A stretch of 13,613 nt of DNA from Solirubrobacterales bacterium (GCA_013696535.1 JACCYI010000097.1:1-13613), one strand, 5' to 3'; numbered from the stretch's first letter, positions 1 through 7,256 are shown. The notes: generated by a model not told the origin, from the letters alone. Numbers and translations: made by a program.

Positions 1-139
1 GGTCTCCCTCAGAGTGCGGAGCGGGGAGGACCGCGGGATGTTGAATGGGGCCCGCGACCCCACGAGCAGACCGACATCACACGCTGCCACGTCCTGTCGT
101 CGACCCGGAGGTTCTATGGGGCGAAGCCTGAAGGGCGCA

Positions 140-165
140 GCCGGTCCCGCTGCGGCGGGGCCGGC
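140..165. terminator. GC-rich hairpin downstream of the metallopeptidase gene
   Basis: Arms 140-150 and 155-165 form an 11-bp stem around a 4-nt loop, with one T/G pair (G-U in a rightward transcript, A/C mismatch in a leftward one). It lies about 25 bp past the stop of the leftward operon, where a terminator would be expected. No T-run follows on either strand, so it is not a classical intrinsic terminator. The remainder of 1-190 shows no convincing gene or RNA. Confidence 0.35.
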
Positions 166-190
166 GGCGTCCAGCCTCTGAGCCGAGTCC

Positions 191-1075
191 TCAGCCGGCC
201 ACGAAGGGCTGGCAATCCGCCGGATCGCCGCGCTCGAAGCCCGTCACCCAGGCATCGCGGCGCTCGTTGGGAGTGCCGTGATGGTTGCGGTTCGAGTAGT
301 CGAAATCACCCACGGCGAGCGCGGTGTTCATCGCCTCCTCGATGTCTCCCGGCTTGAGCTTGCCGGCGCGGTACACCGAGTTGCCCCACAAACCCGCCAT
401 GCAGTCGGCCTGGAGCTCGAAGGGCTTGGAGCTCCCTCGAGCCGCCTGGCGGAAGGTGCCGAACTCGTTCTGGAGGTTGTGCGCGTACTCGTGGGCGACG
501 ATGTAGGCCACCCCGAAGTCGCCGACGGCGCGGCCGTAGCCCGCCCGCTGGCCGGGAAGCTGGTCGTTCAGGCCCTGATAGAGCTCGGCGGCCATGACCT
601 GGGCGACGTAGATCGTGTCGTCTGCCGGACAGTAGAACGCGGCACGGTCGTCAGCGACCGCACCGCAGCCCGTCCGGAGGCGTTCACCTGGCGCCACCCA
701 CTTGTAGGACACCCGCGGCTCCGGACGCCCGGCGGCGGTCAGGGTCTTGGTCCAGTAAGCGTCAACGCTGGTGATCGTCGACGTCAGGAGTCGGTCGATC
801 TCATTGGCGTTCGCCTGGCCGCGTGCGCTGGGAGCGCGGGTGTTCGGGGCGGCTTCGGGTACCGCCTTCTCCAAGTCGTCGAGCACGGCCTGCACGCGCT
901 TGCTGACGCGCTTGCTCAGGCGCTCCGCCCGCGTACGCAGGGCGCGAGCGTCATCGCGAACCCGCTCGGCTCGCTGGCGCACGTCCTTGGTCACGCGGGC
1001 GGTGTCGTCGGAGCCGCATCCCGCGAGCAGTCCGGTGCAGGCCACGAGGACAAGGAGGATGCGGTGCAAGGCCAT
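191..1075 (-). CDS. Lipoprotein neutral zinc metallopeptidase (YpfJ-like)
   Basis: A predicted exported, lipid-anchored zinc peptidase of 294 residues. Seen: an N-terminal hydrophobic signal ending in lipobox LAGC (residues 17-20, Cys20 the lipidation site). A charged Arg/Ala/Asp-rich helical stretch follows at about 28-70, likely coiled coil or a stalk, then a C-terminal catalytic domain. This has HEYAHN at 195-200 (HExxH zinc motif) and, about 20 residues on, ELQAD (Glu220 the probable third ligand). Cys137/Cys149 and Cys225/Cys288 could form disulfides outside the membrane. HEYAH followed by ExxAD is the pattern of the putative neutral zinc metallopeptidase family (PF04228 type); its substrates are largely unknown. 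It is the last gene of a leftward three-gene unit, 11 bp behind the oxidoreductase stop. No good Shine-Dalgarno is seen, so translation may be coupled. Fold call is firm; the biological role is not known. Confidence 0.85.
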   Translation of the reverse strand: MALHRILLVLVACTGLLAGCGSDDTARVTKDVRQRAERVRDDARALRTRAERLSKRVSKRVQAVLDDLEKAVPEAAPNTRAPSARGQANANEIDRLLTSTITSVDAYWTKTLTAAGRPEPRVSYKWVAPGERLRTGCGAVADDRAAFYCPADDTIYVAQVMAAELYQGLNDQLPGQRAGYGRAVGDFGVAYIVAHEYAHNLQNEFGTFRQAARGSSKPFELQADCMAGLWGNSVYRAGKLKPGDIEEAMNTALAVGDFDYSNRNHHGTPNERRDAWVTGFERGDPADCQPFVAG

Positions 1076-1086
1076 GGAAGGGGGCG

Positions 1087-2094
1087 CTACCCGGCTCCAG
1101 CCGTCACCACGCCACCGAGCTCGAGCACCACCTTTCCCGTGGCGCCGCGGCCGTCGATCAGCTTGAGCGCCTCCCCTGCTTCCTCGAGCCCGAACCGGGC
1201 ACCGACCAGCGGACGGATGAAGCCGGCGTGCACCATGCGCTCGATGGTCTCACCCATCGCCCGCGCCACTTCGGGACGCGGCATGACGTACGCTCCCCAG
1301 CCGGCACCCACCACCTCGGTGTTGCGGAGCAGCAGCCGGTTGACCTTCACCTCGGGGATCGCCCCGCCGGTGAAGCCGACCACCACCAGACGACCGCCTT
1401 CACGCAGGGAGCGCAGGGAATCGGTGAAGCGGTCGCCGCCCACAGGATCGAGGATGAGGTCGACCCCGTCCCCGGTCAGCTCACGAGCCTGTTCGCGCCA
1501 GTCGCCGTCTGAGCGCAGGACCTCATCGGCGCCCGCCGTGCGCGCCACTGACTCCTTCGCGGCTGTTGAGACGACGGCGATGGTGCGGGCTCCGAGCCCC
1601 TTCGCGACTTGCAGCGCTGCCGTACCCACACCGCCCGCGGCCCCGTGAACGAGCACCGTCTCCCCGTCACGCAGGCGCCCGCGCAGTTGGAGCGCGAACA
1701 GGGCCGTGTGGTAGTTGAGCAGCAGCGCGGCGCCCTGCGCGAAGTCCAGCGGCTCGGGCAACGCAAATGTGAGGAATGACGGCGCCACCGCCCGCTCGGC
1801 CAGCCCACCGAGCAGCGTGAAGCCCACCACCCGATCGCCTTCGGCCACCCTGGCTCCACCCGGAGCCGAACGCACCACTCCCGCCACCTCCGCACCCGGA
1901 ACGAAGGGTAAGTCGGGCTTGTACTGATAGAGGCCACGGGTCTGCAGGACGTCGGGAAAGGACACACCGGCTGCGTGGACCTCGATGAGCACGCCCTCGC
2001 CCGGCGACAGCGGATGGTCGAGTTCGGGCTCGGGTGCGTCGACCACCCGGACCGCGTCGGGACCGGACAACTCGGAGATCTGCAGCGCGCGCAT
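1087..2094 (-). CDS. MDR-family NADPH:quinone oxidoreductase
   Basis: A 335-residue zinc-free medium-chain dehydrogenase/reductase, expected to reduce quinones or enones with NADPH in the cytoplasm. Seen: an N-terminal GroES-like domain with VHAAGVSFPDVLQTRG (about 39-54) and PGAEVAGVV (67-75). The Rossmann domain has VHGAAGGVGTAALQ (149-162), the family's AAGGVG nucleotide loop. A C-terminal GATGKVVLEL strand closes the fold. The Cys/His ligands of catalytic and structural zinc are absent, which separates it from the alcohol dehydrogenase at 11502-12542. The reading frame is open further upstream, but the chosen ATG gives the usual MRALQ beginning and lies 10 bp after the upstream stop. A GGAGG directly abuts this ATG, too close for ideal spacing; GTG at 2103 is an alternative. 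It is the middle gene of the leftward operon. The actual substrate cannot be told from sequence. Confidence 0.85.
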   Translation of the reverse strand: MRALQISELSGPDAVRVVDAPEPELDHPLSPGEGVLIEVHAAGVSFPDVLQTRGLYQYKPDLPFVPGAEVAGVVRSAPGGARVAEGDRVVGFTLLGGLAERAVAPSFLTFALPEPLDFAQGAALLLNYHTALFALQLRGRLRDGETVLVHGAAGGVGTAALQVAKGLGARTIAVVSTAAKESVARTAGADEVLRSDGDWREQARELTGDGVDLILDPVGGDRFTDSLRSLREGGRLVVVGFTGGAIPEVKVNRLLLRNTEVVGAGWGAYVMPRPEVARAMGETIERMVHAGFIRPLVGARFGLEEAGEALKLIDGRGATGKVVLELGGVVTAGAG

Positions 2095-2104
2095 CCTCCG
2101 CACC

Positions 2105-3814
2105 CTATGCGCCGACGGGCGCGTAGAGGTCCGCGTCGACGCTCGCTCCCGCGGTGATGAGCTCTGAGACGATCCGTGCCGCGACGAAGGACTGGACGTT
2201 CCCCGTTCCGTTGTATCCGCCGAGGGCGAACACCCGCCCGTTCGTGCCCGGAACGGGACCACACCTGGGCAGGGGATCCTCGGCGTATCCGACGACCCCC
2301 GCCCAGCGATGCGTGACGGGTGCGCGCACGCCCAGCTCCTCGCGCAGGTAGCGGTCCAGGCGGGCCTGGACCGGCTCGCTCACCTTTGCTTCGGCCGTCC
2401 AGCTCGCGTCACCGTCGAGATCGGAGAAGCCCCCGAGCACGACGCGGCCATCGGGAAGCTGCTGGACGTACTCCGTCCCGTGGCGGGCGTAGACCGGCAG
2501 CGGAAGGTGCCCGCGCGGCGCCGGGGCGCTGGCGCAGGCGTTCAGGCGCCGAGAGCGGACCGCGCCGGCGGCCGGAACCAGGCCCGCGAGCTGCCCGTCA
2601 AGGGCTACCACCACGGTTCCGGCGAGCACGCGCCCCTGCGGGGTCTCGACGACGACGTGGTCCTGCTCCACTGACAGCGGCGCCGCCGCAGGCGTGGACT
2701 CGAAGATGCGAGCGCCTCGCCGGACGAGGGCGTCCGCGATCGACCGGATCAGCTGCACCGGGTCCATGCCCCCGTCGTGTGGCGTCATGAGCGCGCGACG
2801 TCCCGGCCGACGGATCGCCGGGGGGAGCTCTGGGGCTTCGAGGACCTCCCCCGGAAAGCCGTCTCGAACAAGCGCCGCGTGATGCGCGAGCACGTCCGAG
2901 GACTCCTCTGCGTCCATGGCCAGGCGAAGCAGCCCCGCGATTCGGAGAGCGCCGGCGGCTCCCACCTCCCCTGCCAGCTCGACGACGGCCGCCTGGCCGT
3001 CCAGCGTCGCCTGATGTACTCGGCGAGCACGCTCCCGCCCCCAAAGGCGGCAGGTCTCGTGGTACATGGGCGCCGCGCCCGCTATCAGGAAGCCGCCGTT
3101 TCGCCCGCTGGCGCCGCCGGCCAGGGTGGCCGCCTCGAGCAACACCGCGCGGATGCCGCGCTCAGCGAGATGGAAGGTTGTGGCCACCCCTCCCATCCCG
3201 CCGCCGATCACGCAGACCTCGCAGCGCTCCTCGCCACGCAGCGGAGGTCGCGGAGCGTACGGGCGATCCTGCCAGAAGGGGACGGTGGTGGCCGACGGCC
3301 GGGGGAAGCGCAGGCGGTACCGCACGTGGGCAAGGCCGGCGTGCTCGATCTCCCCGTCCCGTTGCATCCCGACCTTCTGCATCACGCGCTGGGATGCGTG
3401 GTTGTCGATCAAGGCGAGCGACACCACCTCGCCCAGCTCGAGGTCGCGGGCCCAGGCGAGCGCTGCTCGGGCGGCTTCCGTCGCCAACCCCTCACCCCAG
3501 CGCGCGGGCAGCAACGCCCACGGAAGCTCGACCGCGAACTCGCCCGCCACGGTGGTCCAGTTCAAGCCACCGCGACCGAGGAAGGCGCCGTCCTGGGAAT
3601 CGACGAGGACCGCGGGGCCGAAGCCATGGTGCTCCCAATGGTCGATGTCCCGCGCGAGTGAGTCACGGGCCCTCTGTTCCTCCGGCGGCGGTGCGGGTGG
3701 CGGGTCGAGCCACCTCGTGACGGCCGGATCCAAGAAGAGCCGGCAGTAGTCGCCGGCGTCCCATGGCTCCGGGCGCCGGCCCAGGACCCGATTGGACGTG
3801 AAGGCGAGACTCAC
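2105..3814 (-). CDS. GNAT acetyltransferase - FAD-dependent (DAO) oxidoreductase fusion
   Basis: A two-domain protein of 569 residues in one uninterrupted frame. Residues 1-172 form a RimJ/RimL-type GNAT domain. The acetyl-CoA loop is LPARWGEGLATEA (102-114) and the late NHASQRVMQKVGM (138-150) is typical. A short Pro-rich linker leads to a complete DAO-type flavoprotein at about 178-569. It has the FAD loop VIGGGMGGVATTFHLAERG (202-220), the acidic strand end LLEA (225-228), GGASGRNGGF (233-242) and a C-terminal RWAGVVGYAEDPLP plus GGYNGTGN FAD-closing motif. ASGRNGG is characteristic of the PuuB/DadA/glycine-oxidase branch, so an amine or amino acid substrate is likely. No start with a ribosome site exists at the domain junction (only GTG at 3325, with no Shine-Dalgarno). 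The GTG start fits a TANNNT -10 seven bases upstream. It leads the leftward operon. Substrates of either domain are unknown. Confidence 0.85.
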   Translation of the reverse strand: MSLAFTSNRVLGRRPEPWDAGDYCRLFLDPAVTRWLDPPPAPPPEEQRARDSLARDIDHWEHHGFGPAVLVDSQDGAFLGRGGLNWTTVAGEFAVELPWALLPARWGEGLATEAARAALAWARDLELGEVVSLALIDNHASQRVMQKVGMQRDGEIEHAGLAHVRYRLRFPRPSATTVPFWQDRPYAPRPPLRGEERCEVCVIGGGMGGVATTFHLAERGIRAVLLEAATLAGGASGRNGGFLIAGAAPMYHETCRLWGRERARRVHQATLDGQAAVVELAGEVGAAGALRIAGLLRLAMDAEESSDVLAHHAALVRDGFPGEVLEAPELPPAIRRPGRRALMTPHDGGMDPVQLIRSIADALVRRGARIFESTPAAAPLSVEQDHVVVETPQGRVLAGTVVVALDGQLAGLVPAAGAVRSRRLNACASAPAPRGHLPLPVYARHGTEYVQQLPDGRVVLGGFSDLDGDASWTAEAKVSEPVQARLDRYLREELGVRAPVTHRWAGVVGYAEDPLPRCGPVPGTNGRVFALGGYNGTGNVQSFVAARIVSELITAGASVDADLYAPVGA

Positions 3815-3821
3815 CCCGACG

Positions 3822-3827
3822 ACGCTA
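3822..3827 (-). promoter_or_regulatory. -10 element (TAGCGT) of the GNAT-DAO operon, leaderless
   Basis: Read leftward, TAGCGT matches TANNNT and ends exactly 7 nt before the GTG at 3814, so transcription probably begins at the start codon. There is no Shine-Dalgarno. It forms half of a symmetric divergent promoter with TAGTCT at 3845-3850. Confidence 0.6.
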
Positions 3828-3844
3828 CACGGGTCGCCTTTGCA

Positions 3845-3850
3845 TAGTCT
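3845..3850 (+). promoter_or_regulatory. -10 element (TAGTCT) of the MBL hydrolase gene, leaderless
   Basis: TAGTCT matches TANNNT and ends exactly 7 nt before the GTG at 3858. The spacing to the opposing -10 is 17 bp, so each -10 sits where the other promoter's -35 would be. This supports choosing GTG 3858 as the start. Confidence 0.6.
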
Positions 3851-3857
3851 CGATCGC

Positions 3858-4625
3858 GTGAAGGACCACGCCGCTGAACTCGACGTCCGGTGCGTCCGAG
3901 CGGGCAACCCGGGCGCACTCACCCTCTCGGGAACGAATACCTGGCTGCTCGGACGCGACCCCGTCTGGGTGATCGACCCTGGGCCCGCGATCGACGCTCA
4001 TGTCGAGGCGGTGGTGGCGGCGGTGGCTGAACGCGGTGGCGCGGGCGGCATCGCGATCACCCACGACCACTCCGACCACGTCGAAGCGGTGCCGGCGTTG
4101 CGAGACCGGCTCGGCTTCCCGCTCGTGGCGGCGGCGCGCTACAGCGGGGCCGACGTCACGCTCTCTGACGGCGACTCCTTCGGCCCGCTTCAGGTCATCG
4201 CCACGGGCGGCCACGCACCCGATCATCTCGCGTTCGTCGCCGGGCGCACCTGCTTCTCGGGCGACACGGTGCTGGGAGAGGGGAGCGTGTTCATCGCGCC
4301 GGACCCGGGCGCCATGGCTGCCTACCTCGCCTCCCTTCGCCGGCTGCGGGCGCTCGATCTCAAGCGGATCTGCCCTGGACACGGGCCGATCATCGCCGCT
4401 CCCTCGGACAAGCTCGACGAATACGTCGCTCACAGGCTCGAGCGCGAGCGCCGCCTGGTCGCCGCCCTCGATGCGGGCCGGCGCAGCCGCTCAGAGCTGC
4501 TCGACGCGGCGTGGAGCGATGTGCCCCGGGCGCTGCGTGGTGCGGCCGGCGTCACCCTCGCCGCTCACTTGGACAAGCTCGAGGACGAGGGCCGCCTGCC
4601 CGCCGGGGTTCAGAGCCGCCGTTAA
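3858..4625 (+). CDS. Metallo-beta-lactamase-fold hydrolase (LACTB2-like)
   Basis: A 255-residue cytoplasmic binuclear metal hydrolase. Seen: LSGTNTWLLG (23-32), then HDHSDH (69-74; HxHxDH, both metal sites). His119 in GGHAPDH, Asp136 in FSGDTVLG (bridging ligand) and His175 in CPGHGP complete the set. After about residue 190 a basic helical segment and ELLDAAW...AHLDKLEDEGRL form the small winged-helix-like C-terminal domain typical of LACTB2-type proteins. LACTB2 relatives include endoribonucleases, and other MBL members are thioesterases or glyoxalase II-like, so the substrate is open. All metal ligands are present, so activity is expected. The frame is open upstream to 3792, but the leaderless promoter supports GTG 3858. 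The gene ends in a TTAA overlap with the convergent dehydrogenase. Confidence 0.85.
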   Translation: MKDHAAELDVRCVRAGNPGALTLSGTNTWLLGRDPVWVIDPGPAIDAHVEAVVAAVAERGGAGGIAITHDHSDHVEAVPALRDRLGFPLVAAARYSGADVTLSDGDSFGPLQVIATGGHAPDHLAFVAGRTCFSGDTVLGEGSVFIAPDPGAMAAYLASLRRLRALDLKRICPGHGPIIAAPSDKLDEYVAHRLERERRLVAALDAGRRSRSELLDAAWSDVPRALRGAAGVTLAAHLDKLEDEGRLPAGVQSRR

Positions 4626-5695
4626 GCCGCGAGGCCGGCCTCGGCGAGGCGCCGCCGAGCGAGCTCCATGGCTGCCGTGAACGGCGTGGCGCCGATCGCC
4701 GCGGCGTCGTCGAGGATCCGCCGCATCGTCTCGCCGATCGCGCGCACGGCCGGCTCGGCACGCTCGAGCGCGTAGCCCGCCGGTTCGAGCTCGAGCGCGA
4801 TGTTGACGATTCCGCCGGCGTTCGCCACGAAGTCCGGCGCCCAGAGGATCCCTCGGGCGGCGAGCAGGTCAGCTACGCCTTCGGTAGCCAGCTGGTTGTT
4901 GGCGGCCCCCGCGATCACCTGACAGCGCAGCTCCCCGACCGTGCGATCGTCGAGGACTCCTCCGAGCGCGCACGGGGCCACCACGTCGACCTGGGCGCGC
5001 AGGGCGGTGTCCGGGTCGGTCCACTCGGCGCCCAGAGCAGTAGCCAGCTCCTGCTTGCTCCGGTCGATGTCCGAGACGACCAGCTCAGCGCCTCCCTCGG
5101 CCAGCCCGCGCGCCAGATGGCCGCCGACGCGGCCGAGCCCGATCACGGCGATGCGCCGGCCCTCGAGGGAAGTCGAGCCCCAGACGCGCTCGCAGGCGAC
5201 CCGTAGCGCGGACTCCACGCCGAGCGCTGTCCACGGGCTCGGGTCGCCCGACCCGCCCGAGGAGACGGCGAGCCCGGTCACGTGCCCGGTCCCTTGCGCG
5301 ATGATCGCCATGTCTTCATCCGACGTGCCGACGTCCTCCGCCGTCTGGTACCGACCGTCCACGGCGGCGACGGTCTCGGCGAAGTCCAGCAGCGCTTCGC
5401 GGCGCCGGGCCGGAACAGGCGTCTGACCTGGATGCAGCATGATGACCCCCTTACCACCCCCGAGTGGAAGCCTCGCAACGGCTGCCTTGAACGTCATGGC
5501 CCTGGAGAGGCGGAGCACGTCTCGAACCGCGGAGCGCGCGTCATCGTAGGCCCACATGCGACAACCGCCCAGCGCGGGCCCGCGCGCGGTCGAGTGGACC
5601 GCGACCATCGTGAACAGGCCGGATCGCCGCCCGCGGCGGACGACGAGCTCCTCGTGGTCCAGGGTGGCGAGGTGGCGGTCGATGGGGCTGCTCAG
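4622..5695 (-). CDS. Leu/Val/Phe/Glu dehydrogenase family amino-acid dehydrogenase
   Basis: NAD-dependent oxidative deamination of a hydrophobic amino acid (leucine or valine likely) to its 2-oxo acid. With the start chosen here it has 357 residues. Seen: RGPALGGCRMW (38-48), MTFKAAVARLPLGGGKG (67-83) with Lys70 and Lys82, TAEDVGTSDEDM (118-129), the Rossmann loop VIGLGRVGGHLA (184-195) with Asp209, then APCALGG and GAANNQL. In Bacillus leucine dehydrogenase, as I recall it, the active lysines are 68 and 80, an offset of two. The first ATG (5608) would delete a conserved segment containing HEELVV, which is encoded upstream in the same frame. No ATG, GTG or TTG occurs in the conserved part; CTG at 5695 overlaps the upstream stop as CTGA. 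ATC 5683 and CTG 5662 are other options, and ATG 5608 is the conventional call. It probably shares a transcript with the sigma factor. Family is certain, substrate and start are not. Confidence 0.85.
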   Translation of the reverse strand: MSSPIDRHLATLDHEELVVRRGRRSGLFTMVAVHSTARGPALGGCRMWAYDDARSAVRDVLRLSRAMTFKAAVARLPLGGGKGVIMLHPGQTPVPARRREALLDFAETVAAVDGRYQTAEDVGTSDEDMAIIAQGTGHVTGLAVSSGGSGDPSPWTALGVESALRVACERVWGSTSLEGRRIAVIGLGRVGGHLARGLAEGGAELVVSDIDRSKQELATALGAEWTDPDTALRAQVDVVAPCALGGVLDDRTVGELRCQVIAGAANNQLATEGVADLLAARGILWAPDFVANAGGIVNIALELEPAGYALERAEPAVRAIGETMRRILDDAAAIGATPFTAAMELARRRLAEAGLAA

Positions 5696-7191
5696 CGTGT
5701 TGGGTGCAGTGCCGCGACGCCCTCGAGAGCCTTCGCGGCCGGCGCGCCGGCGCCACCCACGGCCCCGGGGTCGTGCACGGGCGCCGCACTCGGCGATGTC
5801 TCGGGCGCTCCGGAGGCGGGTGCCACAACCGGCTCGCCCGGCTCGGCGGTGATCGACGGGGACGGGGCCTCCGGCACGTACTCCTCAGGGCCCGAAACGC
5901 CGCCCGTGGGGTTCTCGACGGGCGTTCCGAGATCTCCCTCGGCGGGTTGTTCGTCAGCGACCGGGAGCCCGGCAGCGGGCGCGGCGGTGTGCGGCGTGGT
6001 CCTGTGAGCGAAGAGCGGAGCTCCTCGGGCACCCTTCTCGTGGCGCTTCGAAGCGGGAGCGGATGGCGAAGTCCTCGCTTCCGGGCGGACCGAGTGCGAC
6101 GCCATCGCTCCGGTGAAAGGTGGTGACTCGCGGGTCGTCTTCGCCGAGAAGATCTCCGGCCTGGCGGCGCTGGACGGGGCGCCGGTCGACGCGGCGGCGA
6201 CGTGCGCCCGGCCCTGCTTGACGCGGTCAACGGTCTTCTTGACTTCAACGGCGCCGCCCGTGGCGATCGCCGCCGTGCAGACCACGGCGGCGACCTTACA
6301 CGCCGACACCGCGCCGATCCCGGTGCTGACCGCGAATCCTCCGCCGGCTCCCGCGCTTGCGGCGGCGCCCCCGCCGGCACTCGCGCCGCCGAGCCCGAGC
6401 AGCTTGGCGGCGATCGCCAACGGACCGGCGCCGAGCGGTGACAGGAGCGCCAAGCTCCGCTGCACCTGCCGAAGCGCCGTCCGGTACTCGCGGCAGCTGT
6501 CGCACTCGCGCATGTGACGGCGAGCCCGGCCCGAGGCCTTCACGCCACGGTCGTACGCCTCCATGAGATCGCCACGAATGATGGAGCAGTCCATGTCGCG
6601 CGCCTCGACGGCCTCGACCAGGCCGACCCGGGCGCGGACGAGCAGCGACTTGACGGCCGGGACACTGGTGTCCAGGGCCACCGCCAGGTCGGCGTAGGAC
6701 AGGCCGTCGATCTCGCGCATCAACAGCGCCGAGCGCTGCTGGTCGGGGAGGCGGCCCACATCGTGAACCAGGCGGCGCAGATCCTCGCGTCGCTGCGCCT
6801 GCTCGAACGGGTCGTGCAACGGCTTGCGCGACATCTCAAAGATCTCCGAAGCCGGGGGAGTCGGCCGCCTCAGTTGATCGATGCAGCGGTTGTGGGCGAC
6901 GCGGTAGAGCCACGCGCGCACGTTGACGTCGCGGTGATCGGCCCGGAGCGCCCCGTACGCGCGCACGAAGACGTCTTGCAGCACATCCTCGGCATCCTGG
7001 CGCGATCCGCCGAGCATCTGCCGCGCGTAGGCGAACAGGCGCTGCTGGTAGCGGCCGTGCAACGTCGTGAAGGCGTCGTCAGATCCCGCCCGGAAGGCGG
7101 CGACCAGCTGATCGTCAGAACGCAGCCGCAGCAGGGGACCCAAAGAGAGGCGGCTCACGCCGGCCGGGGCCTGAAGGGCTGAGGCTTCCAC
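5692..7191 (-). CDS. ECF sigma factor with fused anti-sigma-type zinc finger and Ala/Pro-rich tail
   Basis: A 499-residue sigma-70 family protein, far longer than the roughly 180-200 residues of an ordinary ECF factor. Region 2 spans about 29-100, including DAEDVLQDVFVRAY (66-79) and WLYRVAHNRCIDQLRR. Region 4 spans about 145-192 (LPDQQRSALLMREIDGLSYADLA). Then comes a ZAS-like finger, Cys202 ... His226-x3-Cys230-x2-Cys233, as in membrane anti-sigma factors. Next is a Gly/Ala-rich, weakly hydrophobic stretch at about 255-316 that may cross or touch the membrane (it contains a lysine, so uncertain), followed by about 180 residues rich in Ala, Pro, Ser, Thr and Glu. Such fused fingers are known in some ECF groups; I cannot assign the group. 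GTG 7191 is chosen because AGGAG (7200-7204) lies 8 nt upstream; a TTG at 7212 lacks one. Its stop overlaps the proposed CTG start of the dehydrogenase. Confidence 0.85.
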   Translation of the reverse strand: MEASALQAPAGVSRLSLGPLLRLRSDDQLVAAFRAGSDDAFTTLHGRYQQRLFAYARQMLGGSRQDAEDVLQDVFVRAYGALRADHRDVNVRAWLYRVAHNRCIDQLRRPTPPASEIFEMSRKPLHDPFEQAQRREDLRRLVHDVGRLPDQQRSALLMREIDGLSYADLAVALDTSVPAVKSLLVRARVGLVEAVEARDMDCSIIRGDLMEAYDRGVKASGRARRHMRECDSCREYRTALRQVQRSLALLSPLGAGPLAIAAKLLGLGGASAGGGAAASAGAGGGFAVSTGIGAVSACKVAAVVCTAAIATGGAVEVKKTVDRVKQGRAHVAAASTGAPSSAARPEIFSAKTTRESPPFTGAMASHSVRPEARTSPSAPASKRHEKGARGAPLFAHRTTPHTAAPAAGLPVADEQPAEGDLGTPVENPTGGVSGPEEYVPEAPSPSITAEPGEPVVAPASGAPETSPSAAPVHDPGAVGGAGAPAAKALEGVAALHPTR

Positions 7192-7199
7192 GAACTGCG

Positions 7200-7204
7200 C
7201 TCCT
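7200..7204 (-). promoter_or_regulatory. Shine-Dalgarno AGGAG of the sigma factor gene
   Basis: AGGAG read leftward, 8 nt before the GTG at 7191. It decides the start against the in-frame TTG at 7212, which has neither a ribosome site nor a suitably spaced -10. Confidence 0.65.
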
Positions 7205-7226
7205 ATCGTCAACGGTCGGACGTATG

Positions 7227-7256
7227 ACTCTAACCGGCCTGCCAGCGGGAAGTTCC
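7227..7256 (-). promoter_or_regulatory. ECF-like promoter of the sigma factor gene (possible autoregulation)
   Basis: Read leftward: GGAACTT (7256-7250), then GTTAGAGT (7234-7227). GGAAC and GTT are separated by 17 nt, resembling the GGAAC/GTT type of ECF promoter. TAGAGT inside it also fits TANNNT, so a housekeeping promoter is possible instead. The untranslated leader would be about 30 nt. Confidence 0.4.

Noticed and set aside
1..139. Possible structured RNA at the left edge
   Set aside because: Scanned for tRNA, tmRNA, SRP and RNase P hallmarks and found none; a 21-codon frame at 116 has no support.
278..1648. 456-codon + strand frame across the metallopeptidase and quinone oxidoreductase genes
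   Set aside because: Spans two real genes on the other strand, low-complexity translation, no domain visible.
3323..3325. Internal GTG at the GNAT/DAO junction as a separate gene start
   Set aside because: No Shine-Dalgarno or -10 upstream, and it falls inside the last GNAT strand.
7192..7212. TTG at 7212 as the sigma factor start
   Set aside because: No Shine-Dalgarno or correctly spaced -10; GTG 7191 has AGGAG at 8 nt.
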